Source: Terramyces sp. JEL0728 (taxonomy: Eukaryota; Chytridiomycota; Chytridiomycetes; Rhizophydiales; Terramycetaceae). From it: 38,202 nucleotides of DNA. Under the pieces are notes generated by a model. That model was given only the letters and a program-made list of their open reading frames with translations. It did not search any database and was not told where the DNA came from. Location: the NCBI GenBank assembly GCA_027603945.1, contig JADIIU010000118.1, forward strand, positions 1 to 38,202, in the 5' to 3' direction. Positions within the stretch are counted from its first letter, which is position 1. Each line of letters opens with the position of its first letter. Both the position numbers and the translations under genes were made by a program. Shown here piece after piece: positions 1-8,707 of the stretch.

Positions 1-3000
1 TGGGTTTCCTAAGGATTGCTCGTGCTAAGCAAGCCAACTGTCTCTGGCCAACTGATAGGTTTTCACCATTCGTAGTGATTGGTGCTTCCAGCTTCTCGGT
101 CAGACTAGACACATAATCTTTCAAGCCAGAGTGGTCCAGCGCTTCCCACAATTGCTCATCGGTAAACTCGCCTTCGACATCAAGATTGCTTCTAAATGTC
201 CCTTCAAACAACACTGGTTCCTGCGGAATCATCTGGATGCTTTTCCGCAACGAATTGATGCCAATCTTGCAAATATCCACATCGTCAATCAAAATAGTTC
301 CGCTTGAAGGCTCCATGATTCTGAAAAAGGCTGCTGCAAGTGTAGACTTTCCTGATCCCGTTCTGCCAACAACTCCAATCTTTTCACCAGGGCTAATGGT
401 TATCGACAGATTCTTGACAACTGGATAGTCTGGTCTTGTTGGATATCGCAGCTCCAAATTCTTTATTTCCACTTTCCCCTCAGTCGGCCAATGAACTGGA
501 TCTGAATCCAGCAACGCAGCTTTCTCTTCTGGCAGATTTTGAGAGTAGTGAGTCAATCTCTCCACCGCATTCATCTATGATTAGTGAAAACTTACAGTTG
601 CTTCCAGATATCCAAATTCTCTCATGAATTCCAAAATCATACTTCCTAAAGATGAAGTTCTGGTTAGGGCCAAAGCTATAATAGAAACATATGCAGAGTT
701 CAGGTTTTCAGCTTGAACAGCATATGCAACCACAAAAAGTGTTACACACGTTGCCATCATGTTTACTCGGAATTTAAACCACACCATTAACGTTTGTTTT
801 GTGTAAGTTATGGCCATAACTTTATCCAATAGATTCATTTGGTTGTCAATGAATTTGGTTTCTTGCTTGTAAGCTCTGACAACTGCGATTCCAGCCAAAG
901 TTTCACTAATATGTGCATCGAGTGGGGAATTGCTAACAGAGAGAATACGCTGGAGATCCAAATTGCTCGGTCGATATAGGATAAACCATTGGTAGATAAA
1001 AAGCCCAATCAATACAAATAGCCCAAGCACAAAATAATTAGATATCGCAATCAGGATAATGTTGCACACAATTGCAATTAGATTAAGAGTGAACATCAAT
1101 AATTGGTAACCTATATTTCGGTCTAATTTTTCCACATCGCTGGAAAATCTGTTTAATATTCTACCGATAGGATTTTGATCAAAAAATGACAACGGAGCTC
1201 GCAAAAGTGCTGACAGTGCGGTATCGTGAATGTTGCAACTTGCTCTAATGCACATAAACAAACACACTATTTGGATTAAAGCACTAAACACAATAGAAAC
1301 CCCACTAATTCCAGAGTATTGAATCAGGTAATTCATCGAGTCTCTGTCATTTTCAGAAGAAGTCCATGCAGTTAATAACAAAGGTGTAATCGTTTGAACA
1401 ACGGTGATGCCAAAAATTAGCATAAAGAACACAGTAGGATACCTTTGTCCACCAATCGCCTTGAAAAAGTCGATATATACTTGTGCTTTAACATTGCCCT
1501 TATTCTGTTCCTCTTCCTCAATAAAAGTTTCCACTCGGTCTACTTTACTTTGGGCAACTTCAACTGCTTCTTCTTCATGGTGGTCGTGTTCTGGATCTTC
1601 AATGGTATGGTTCTGAATCATTTGGCTAAATTTGCCATTTTTATCGATTAGTTCTGTATAAGTGCCAGACTCGACAATTTGTCCATTGTCCACTACCAAA
1701 ATATGATCCAATTGATTCAGGTATTGCAACTGGTGAGTGACTAAGAGAACAGTTTTGTCTTTCAGAGCTCCTTGGATTGCATTTTTGAAGACGTGCTTTC
1801 CAACATGAGCATCGAGTGCGGCTAATGGATCGTCAAGCAGGTAAATATCTGCGTTGCTGTAAATAGATCTTGCCAATGCAACTCTAGCTTTCTGTCCACC
1901 AGAAAGATTCACGCCATTTTCTCCGATTTCGGTTTCAAGCCCATTCGTTAGCGAATTCAAGTCTTGAGCAAGTCCACATACGCTGACTACTTTTTGAAGC
2001 AATTCTCCGTCTTTGTTGGCATTGAACAAGATATTTTTTTCAATAGAGCCAGTCAATATCCAAGGCTGTTGAGTACAATAAGCTACGGTTCCATTAACGC
2101 TAAAAAGCCCAGATTCTAGCCTCACCTCGCCAATAATTGAAGATAGCAAGGTGCTTTTGCCAGATCCAACCGCACCAACGACACCGACTGTAGTTCCAGG
2201 CTTGATATTAAGTTTGACGTCTTGCAATTTGAACGCACTTGCACCATTTGAATTAGAAAGGAGCGGTGTGCTTTCATTGGTGAATTCCAATTCTTGATCT
2301 GGTTTACCCCAAGAAAAGTTTGCTTTTTCCATCGAAATACTGCCGTCTCCTTTAATACTCTCTTGCAATGTAGTTTCTTCAGCCAACATAAATTCAGAAA
2401 TACGTCCCATCGACTTGTAACCGGTGATCATTGATGAAACCATCCACGAAATCATGTCCAACGGTTTTTGCAGTTTGGTAAAGTACAAAATTGCAGGGAA
2501 GATCACTGATGCATTCATCTCGTTCCCAAGCAACGAATACACGGAAAACGTCACGGCAATCATGATAACAACAGAGGAGATTACCAATACTTCCAAAATA
2601 CTCCAATAAACAAATTCCCATTTCAAGTTTTTCACTTGCTCATTTCTAACCACTCCAATCTTTTTCTTGAAAAATCCTTCCAAGGTTTCGTATTTAACGA
2701 CTTTGATGGCGTATAGCATTTCTCTAACAATGGCCAGCCTTCTATCGCCTGCTTCTATCCAAGCAGAGTATGTTTTCCCAATCAATGGTGAGATTACAGC
2801 AGTTATTATCCCAATAAATCCAACAATACCAAAGGCAACCAGGGATGAATTTCCTAACAGCATGTACAACATGAACATGGTGAATACAATCTGCCCTGGC
2901 ACTACAAACGAACATTCAAAAGCAAGCAATCCCATAATAATAACGTCTATATCCTGATTAATCATATTCAATATTTTCCCCTCTGAATAGCTAGCTCTTG

Positions 3001-3567
3001 ACCCAAGGGACAAGCGTAGCGACTTTTGGTATATTCCAGAAGTGAATATTGATTTCGTAATCAGACGGTATTTCCGCGCAGTTAAAACCTCAAACGAATT
3101 GATAATACTAATCAGGAGTTGAATCGATACAAGAATCAGTCCCAATATTCTGCCATCATTTATAATCAGATCTCTTCTTCCTTCAAGGTACAATATCGTT
3201 TGTTGAAGAAATATCGGCTCTACCAATGATAAAGTCGTGCAAATCATGTTCCCAGACATACTTCCAATGAATGGTGAATAGACTGCAAAGAATAGCGCTT
3301 GAAACATACTTGGCTTTTTAACTGAGGGATCTTGATTGTGTTTGCTCATCCTGTCCCAGAACCAATCCAGCTTTTTAGATATCTTGTATGCCCTATCCTT
3401 TTCCTTTAATTTATATAAATCCTGGATTAGTGCGATATTACTTTTTCTGTCAACTGTCCTTTCTTTGACAATCTCATCAGTGGATTTACCCAACTTGCTG
3501 AAATGAACTGGTACCAATTAGGGTCGATAATAGTTTGTTCTTCGTCTATTCTGCGATATTCTGACAT
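1..3567 (-). CDS. MRP/ABCC-type ABC transporter, 3' end cut by window
   Basis: Full-length-type ABC exporter of the MRP (ABCC) family, expected to export organic anions or glutathione conjugates across the plasma or vacuolar membrane. Exons on the minus strand: 3442-3567, 596-3421 and 1-574 (continuing outside). Introns are 3422-3441 (20 nt, GTAATATCGCACTAATCCAG) and 575-595 (21 nt). Splicing joins ...QLTEK to DLYKLKEKD and ...GYLEAT to MNAVERL, as in ABCC proteins. Order: TMD1, NBD1 (Walker A GAVGSGKST, signature LSGGQKARVALARS, Walker B LLDDPLAALDA), TMD2, NBD2 (Walker A GRTGSGKST, signature LSVGQRQLACLARA). There is no extra N-terminal TMD0, so it is a short MRP like ABCC4/5. The start at 3567 (MSEYRRIDEE) is preferred because a TATA-like CATAAATTT lies about 33 nt upstream; an in-frame ATG at 3624 is possible. 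Substrate unknown. Confidence 0.93.
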
Positions 3568-3795
3568 GTAAAGAATCTGCTGTGAAAGTGCCAAATTTAT
3601 GGGTGACCGTAGTTCCTGAGTCATCCTCAACAGCCAATCATAAAGTTCCGAGCGTTAGCAAGTATCTCCAATCATCTGCAAAAGACCTAGAATTAATTTC
3701 ATGAAAGCCGCTCCATTTTGGAGAGCTACAAAGCCAATTTTAAGACTTTTTTTCAAGTAAATAAATCTGCGAAAAAGCGATCTGAACATTGAAAA

Positions 3796-4029
3796 TCAGC
3801 AGTTGAGGGTTAGTGCTGATGCATACCAATACTCGAGAACATCGATTGCATGGAACGGATCTGCGTTCTCTACTTTAGTCCTGATTATTTCTACTGATCC
3901 ATGAACATAAATCGTATTGATAAAATGTTTCTGCACTACACCATCTTTGACTAGCACTCTTTTGCGGATATTAAACTGCTGGGAAACTGTTTTAATGTCA
4001 ACCCTAACCCTTAAAATGAAAAACGGCAT
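3796..4029 (-). CDS. hypothetical small protein, 77 aa
   Basis: Open frame starting with ATG (MPFFILRVRVDIKTV...) and ending ...YWYASALTLNC, TGA at 3796-3798. No signal peptide, transmembrane segment or family I recognise; the composition is mixed and globular-looking rather than low-complexity. It lies in line with minus-strand neighbours: 123 bp after the acidic protein gene and about 230 bp before the ABC transporter start. There is no TATA-like box at the usual distance; instead a perfect 8-bp-arm inverted repeat sits immediately upstream of the ATG. It could be a chance ORF or a single exon of something longer. Confidence 0.35.
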   Translation of the reverse strand: MPFFILRVRVDIKTVSQQFNIRKRVLVKDGVVQKHFINTIYVHGSVEIIRTKVENADPFHAIDVLEYWYASALTLNC

Positions 4030-4030
4030 T

Positions 4031-4054
4031 TATTCGGTAAAATCTGACCGAATA
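4031..4054. repeat. inverted repeat, 8-bp arms, 8-nt spacer
   Basis: TATTCGGT and ACCGAATA flank an 8-nt spacer. It ends 1 bp before the ATG (4029) of the small minus-strand ORF and lies between that ORF and the acidic protein gene. It could be an operator-like site, a short RNA hairpin in the leader of the ORF, or chance. Only the symmetry is seen. Confidence 0.4.
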
Positions 4055-4152
4055 CCCGGATCGGGAACTTTTGAGGAGAGATTAGTTCTTTGAAAATAGG
4101 GAGTCAACTTGAAAGAATAGCCATTACAAAACAAGAAAGAATTTATTTCCCA

Positions 4153-4799
4153 CTATGCTTTCTCAAAAGCAACATTGGTAATTTTACTTGCCAATTCTCC
4201 GACATCAAAATCTTTGTTCAAGACTTCTTCTTTTACTTGTACTTTTACTTGAACCAAGTTTCCTTTGATTAGCCAATATTACCAGTTACGGCATCTTGTT
4301 CCATTTCTTCATCAGAAATAGAGTCAGAATCAACATACTCGTCGTCATTGTCGCTGCCAAAAGAGCGATCAAAAAAGTGCTTGAGGTTAGGGTCTTTTTG
4401 GGCTTCGATAAACATTTCATCGGCTTCGTCTTCCCCTTCAGTCATTTCAGCCTCAGCTTCTTCATATTTTTCAGAATACTGTAAACCAGCACAGTTGTTG
4501 CTCCAACCAAATTGTTTTCGGTCTTCTTTCAGCGCCTCAAGCTAGTTGGTTAACCGGAAAATACTTCTTTTCTAGAGATCACCATTTCTTTTTCAAATTC
4601 TTCCTTGTCACTAATCGAGCCATCAGAATAGTCGCTTTCTTTATCAAAGGATTCGTCAGAAGCATCTCTTTCTTCAGTGTAGTCAGAATCACTGTCTTCT
4701 CCGCTCTATGGTAAAAATCACAGTTACACTGTCATCCTCAATAGAAATTGAACCAAAGGATTTTTCGTAAATTATTTCGAGATCACTTTCTGCAGACAT
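4153..4799 (-). CDS. acidic, Ser/Asp/Glu-rich protein, four exons
   Basis: Predicted 193-aa protein from exons 4728-4799, 4565-4705, 4283-4541 and 4153-4262 (sum 582 nt, divisible by three). Introns: 4706-4727 (22 nt), 4542-4564 (23 nt) and 4263-4282 (20 nt, GTAATATTGGCTAATCAAAG). Without splicing every exon hits a stop, and none of the exons appears as a long ORF alone. The N-terminal two thirds are dominated by Asp, Glu and Ser (for example SDSDYTEERDASDESFDKES and DNDDEYVDSDSISDEEME); the C-terminus alternates Val/Lys/Glu (VQVKVQVKEEV) and ends ...VAFEKA. No signal peptide or membrane segment. Such composition is common in nuclear and nucleolar chaperones or ribosome-assembly factors, but no family is recognised, so the role is open. 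The ATG at 4799 is followed by MSAESDLEIIYEKSFG. Confidence 0.62.
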
Positions 4800-4951
4800 G
4801 TCAAAAAGGAAAACTTTGCAACCCAATTTTCGCGCTTTTATACGGATGTGGCGCAGTAACCGAATATTTCTGGATTTCTATTTGTGAGTCATAAAGATTA
4901 GAGTTGAAAGTAGGTAAAGATTAGAGAGCAGCAAATTTATTGAATATAATC

Positions 4952-5269
4952 CTACATTGAAGTGTCATTGCAGTTTGGATCGTTGTTACAAGCAAAACAA
5001 GTACGAAGACCATCAGCTTCCCAGTAGCCAGCGTAAAATTTGTCTGCACATTGGTCTCTGAGGTCACCAATAGCTTCGAACAAGCGTTGAGGTGGGCCAC
5101 CAGTTCTGTAGCACGCTCTGCAGCCATTTGCATTGACACACAGTCTTTGATGGCCATTGTAAGCCAAAGCATTGAGAGCTGGAGTAGAATCCGTAGCAGG
5201 GAAACCTTGAGAGTAGCAGTCGGCGGCGAGAGCAGAAGAGAAGAGAGCAGAGATGAGCAAGTTGAACAT
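4952..5269 (-). CDS. small secreted cysteine-rich protein
   Basis: 105-aa single-exon ORF. Residues 1-16 (MFNLLISALFSSALAA) are a typical signal peptide; the mature part begins DCYSQGFPATD and contains eight cysteines with spacing that allows four disulfides (DC, LC, GC-x2-C, QC, TC-x2-C, NC). No known family recognised. The ATG at 5269 is supported by the signal peptide and by a TATAAATA box 37 nt upstream. Expected to be exported as a compact disulfide-stabilised protein; effector-like, wall-associated or adhesive roles are guesses. Confidence 0.75.
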   Translation of the reverse strand: MFNLLISALFSSALAADCYSQGFPATDSTPALNALAYNGHQRLCVNANGCRACYRTGGPPQRLFEAIGDLRDQCADKFYAGYWEADGLRTCFACNNDPNCNDTSM

Positions 5270-5298
5270 TTTGAATGTAAACTGTGGATTAGTGGTGG

Positions 5299-5306
5299 TA
5301 TTTATA
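5299..5306 (-). promoter_or_regulatory. TATA box of the Cys-rich protein gene
   Basis: TATAAATA on the minus strand, 37 nt upstream of the ATG at 5269. It matches boxes at 30-41 nt upstream of several other starts in the window. Confidence 0.65.
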
Positions 5307-5355
5307 CTGCTATTCTAGCCGAATTCTCTTTACCTTTGATCTTGCATAGAAGATC

Positions 5356-5836
5356 CTATTCTGGGCTTAATGCACAGTGAATCCTAATCAGGAACTCAAC
5401 AATAGTATTTTTGGACTGCATTGAACATATTCCTTCTCGGATACTTGCACACTGATGTTGTACGCATTGCAAATATCGTACGGTATACTTTCTTTGCCAT
5501 TCATTCAATGTTGCTATACAACACAAGTCGGCACATTTTGTTTGCTTACTCTGCCGCTCGCCGAAAACACATGCGCCGTCACCTAAATTAAGGTTTGATT
5601 GATGCGAGGCACAGTTTACTAATGGATTAACAGACACTGCTAATTCCCTTTTTTGATTTGTCTCGAAGCACTCTTTTTGTATTCTCTCGCTGCAATGAGA
5701 ATACATCTACCTGTTAAATCAATACAAAAGGGAATACTGTTAGGAAAGAGTATAGAGCCCCAAACGACGCTACCGAAGCGAGGGACTGCCGCTGTCTCTG
5801 TGCAACAACTGAAAAAGCAGAGTATTTGTCGTACAT
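5356..5836 (-). CDS. tentative membrane-anchored Cys-rich protein
   Basis: The 116-codon frame 5356-5706 has about eleven cysteines (for example CADLCC, LQCVQHQC) and starts at an ATG. An upstream in-frame exon can be added: 5726-5836, ATG at 5836, joined by a 19-nt intron 5707-5725 (GTATTGATTTAACAGGTAG) in phase 0. The joined N-terminus carries a hydrophobic stretch (SVASFGALYSFLTVFPF), which would make a 153-aa protein with one membrane anchor and a Cys-rich domain. The intron length fits the window but its branch/AG geometry is borderline and no TATA box is seen. The frame may also be a chance ORF. Confidence 0.33.
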
Positions 5837-5922
5837 GACCACTGTGCTGCTATTATTGCTCGATTAGACTGCTGCGGCATTACCAGCATAGATTGGCCTA
5901 GTCCTGAACACTAGGGACTAAA

Positions 5923-5941
5923 CTTGTATTGCGAATACAAG
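5923..5941. repeat. perfect inverted repeat, 8-bp arms, 3-nt spacer
   Basis: CTTGTATT-GCG-AATACAAG, in the divergent spacer between the tentative Cys-rich gene (minus) and the dehydrogenase (plus). A weaker 6-bp-arm repeat (TAGTCC...GGACTA) lies just to the left at about 5899-5920. Position and symmetry suit a dimeric regulator site; no known motif is recognised. Confidence 0.45.
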
Positions 5942-6071
5942 CACAACTACTCCAGTTCCCCAGATAGTCATACACTGAAGAATTCAGCGGATGGCGTCAA
6001 AGTTCTAAATCTCCGATTTCCATTTGCGATTGCCGACGGGTTTCGACTTCCTACCAAAACGATTTCGCTCC

Positions 6072-6962
6072 ATGTCTTTGAAATCCATTCTTATTACAGG
6101 AAGCACTTCGGGAATAGGAAAAGCTTTGGCAATACATCTGGCTGAGCAGAAACATCACATTCTAGTATGCTCCAGATCGTTGGAAAAGGTAAATCAAGTT
6201 GTAGAGGAAATCAAAGCAAAAAATGGGTCTGCACAAGGATTTGAACTAGATCTATTGGATTTGGAAAGTGTCAAGAGGTTTTGCGATACAATATCGGTAA
6301 AAATTGATATCATTGTGTTGAATGCGGGTATTACAACGCGAGCACTAGAATTCTCTCCCCAAGGCTTGGAATCAACATTCGCTACCAACCATCTCAGTCA
6401 CCTTTACTTGTCCGAGCGTCTCCAGCTAAAGTACAAGCTAGAAAGAGTAATTATTATATCTTCAGGCACTCATGATCCCAAATCCGGTTCTGGAGTAGAC
6501 CCACCGGTTTTCGATTTGGAAAGATGGGCGACTCCGAAAGAGCACTATGGCGCTTCTGTTTATTCTTCTACCAAACTAGCGAACGTCTTGTATGGCTACA
6601 ATTTGGCTGAACGACGGCCTGATTTGGTGGTAACTAGTTACGATCCTGGATTCATTGGCGATACTGGGTTGTTGCGCGGGTTAGGAATGTTACAACCGGT
6701 ACTGAAATTCACGGTTGAAACCATGCTGGCAGTTACCAGCTGGTGGCAAGGGATAAGAAACCAAACGTCTACTTTGGAACGCACTGTCCCATTCTTGGCG
6801 AAGCTTACTGTTGATTCTACTTTTTCTACAACTGGGAAATACTATTCCATCGACGAAGAATTGAAATCCTCGGATATTTCCTATGACAAGTCCAAGCAAA
6901 AAGCTCTGTACGATTTCTCTATAAAGATTCTCAAGGAAAAAGGGTTTCCCGTATCGAAATAA
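6072..6962 (+). CDS. short-chain dehydrogenase/reductase (SDR)
   Basis: 296-aa NAD(P)-dependent oxidoreductase of the classical SDR fold, closest in style to retinol-dehydrogenase/WWOX-like members. Seen: N-terminal SILITGSTSGIGKALA with the TGxxxGxG cofactor motif, DLLDLESV acidic-loop region, VLNAGI (NAG motif), an upstream Ser in IIISSG, and the YxxxK catalytic pair in YSSTKLAN. The next loop has DPGFIGDTGL, where the family usually has the PG motif. The start at the ATG at 6072 places the cofactor motif at residue ~8, normal for the family; the frame is open further upstream but without an ATG. No intron. Substrate cannot be told. Confidence 0.9.
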   Translation: MSLKSILITGSTSGIGKALAIHLAEQKHHILVCSRSLEKVNQVVEEIKAKNGSAQGFELDLLDLESVKRFCDTISVKIDIIVLNAGITTRALEFSPQGLESTFATNHLSHLYLSERLQLKYKLERVIIISSGTHDPKSGSGVDPPVFDLERWATPKEHYGASVYSSTKLANVLYGYNLAERRPDLVVTSYDPGFIGDTGLLRGLGMLQPVLKFTVETMLAVTSWWQGIRNQTSTLERTVPFLAKLTVDSTFSTTGKYYSIDEELKSSDISYDKSKQKALYDFSIKILKEKGFPVSK

Positions 6963-7022
6963 ACAATGAAATCTACTTTGAACTGCTAGTCAGAATTTCA
7001 TCCTGTGGAATTTGCATTTGAC

Positions 7023-7259
7023 ATGGCGTGCATGGTTTACCAAACCTGGCTCAATGGCATTCCAGGATGTCAATGGAATAAAACGTTAAAAATTCCAATG
7101 CCTGTCAAATTGGACCAGGAAACTGGCCCAGTACTAAAGCGTGCGCATCAACTGAATAACCATCAGCCGTATAACCAACTCGAATTTGAAATATCTGCAC
7201 CGCGACTTACGGACGAGGCGCTATGTTTGAGGCTTCACAAAAAGAGGCGATACAAATAA
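7023..7259 (+). CDS. hypothetical small ORF, 78 aa
   Basis: ATG at 7023 gives MACMVYQTWLNGIPGCQW... and a basic tail LRLHKKRRYK before TAA. No signal peptide or recognised domain, no TATA-like box near -30. It fills most of the space between the dehydrogenase stop (6962) and the LRR gene (7285). Could be a small mitochondrial or ribosomal-type basic protein, or a chance frame. Confidence 0.3.
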   Translation: MACMVYQTWLNGIPGCQWNKTLKIPMPVKLDQETGPVLKRAHQLNNHQPYNQLEFEISAPRLTDEALCLRLHKKRRYK

Positions 7260-7284
7260 ATGAAGAAAAAAAGTAATTTCCACC

Positions 7285-8673
7285 ATGTCCCTAGATTGTC
7301 AAAATTACTATAAAAATATTAGACCAGCACTGACAGGAAATCCCACTGTTAAAACAGGTGATTGCTGCAGCGATTCAGGCGTAATCTGCGATAATACAAA
7401 CACTGGAGTCGTGGAGTTGTAATTGCTTTTTAATTCAGGCATTTACAATTATCAAAGTTAGCAGGGTCGATTCCGCCTGCAATTGGAAGCTTGACCAACT
7501 TGACTTACTTGTACCTAAATAACAACACGCTATCTGGAACAATTCCTCCGGCAATAGGAAACTTGGTGAAGCTAAAGGAGCTGTAACGATTAATTAATCC
7601 AGAACATTAAATGACAATCAATTAACTGGAGCTCTCCCTGCTGAATTGGCAAATATCAAGCAATTGAGTTCACTAACTGCTGCCAGGAACAAGCTGCAAG
7701 GACCAATTCCGATTGCAATACAGAATATGCAATACTACACCAACTTTAATCTTGGCGATTTGTCTGCCGCACCAACAACCACTACTTCATCAAGCCTCGG
7801 TCCATCTTTAGCATCTTCACCAAATGCAAGTTCTAATTCTAATTCATCAAATTCAGATTCAGGGCCAAGTTCAACGCCTATCATTATCGGAGTGATTGCC
7901 GCAATTGTGGTTGTTGGAATGCTTCTATTTGGTGGATTCATGTATATGAGAAAAGTATTTTTGCATTAATGTAGAAACCTTCAAAGGAGCTAGAATCGCA
8001 AGCACAGCCTAAATCAAGATCGCAAGATCCAATCACTTTGCCAAATATTGAAAATGTTGGCAACTTGGCAAGTTTGTCCAGAAACTTGTCCAGTGAAAAG
8101 GGACACTCTATTGTCACTGAAAGCACCCTTCACACAACCGAAACATATGGAGCGAGAAAGACTGATAATACGATGCCTCCAATAGCAATTCCAGCCACGA
8201 GCCCTTCGCAGAATACAATGGTTTCCTTTGCTCGAACAGAAACCATAGAACATCCTGCTCAGAAGCCATTTGAAGTTCAACCTCCATTAATGCCAAATCA
8301 AAAATACAATGAAGGAGCACTAACTACTGGACAATATGAAACTCCTGCCCAACCCCCAATGTTAAACAGCACAGTAGGCGAATTGCCTATAATGCCGCTG
8401 GTTAATACTAAACCTGTGCAAGAAACATATCAACCCCCAATCATTCAGCAATCAAAACCTAAAACGCGTAGAAAAGTAAAAGATGATTTAGATTTCGAAG
8501 ATTCTGATGATGAAGAGAAGGCAAATACAGGTACCGGCGCATTGGCAGATTTCTTTAACGAATCTAGAATAGAAAAGCGATCAAGAGATACTACACCAAA
8601 AACAAGTCAAACCAATATTGGAATTATTAATGAAAATGAACGTAATGAATTTATGCCTCCAACAATGAAATAA
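7285..8673 (+). CDS. leucine-rich-repeat single-pass membrane protein
   Basis: 442-aa product of exons 7285-7418, 7439-7582, 7603-7954 and 7975-8673 (sum 1329 nt). All three introns are exactly 20 nt: GTAATTGCTTTTTAATTCAG, GTAACGATTAATTAATCCAG and GTATTTTTGCATTAATGTAG. Splicing restores plant-type LRRs (TYLYLNNNTLSGTIPPAIG, then LTLNDNQLTGALPAEL). N-terminal Cys-rich cap (LDCQNYYKN, GDCCSDSGVICD), about four LRRs, a Thr/Ser/Asn-rich stalk, a transmembrane helix (IIIGVIAAIVVVGMLLFGG), then about 230 cytoplasmic residues rich in Pro, Gln and Ser with an acidic patch (DLDFEDSDDEEK). No kinase domain. The reconstructed N-terminus lacks a signal peptide, odd for an outside LRR domain; an additional upstream exon may be missing. 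Likely a surface recognition or adhesion receptor (inference). Ends 34 bp from the convergent debranching enzyme. Confidence 0.87.
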
Positions 8674-8707
8674 AAATGATTTTGCTTTATAGAATATTCT
8701 TTTGAAT

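Noticed and set aside
3990..4020. Telomere-like CCCTAACCC next to the small ORF, with single TTAGGG-like words nearby
   Set aside because: At most two units, no array; normal coding chance.
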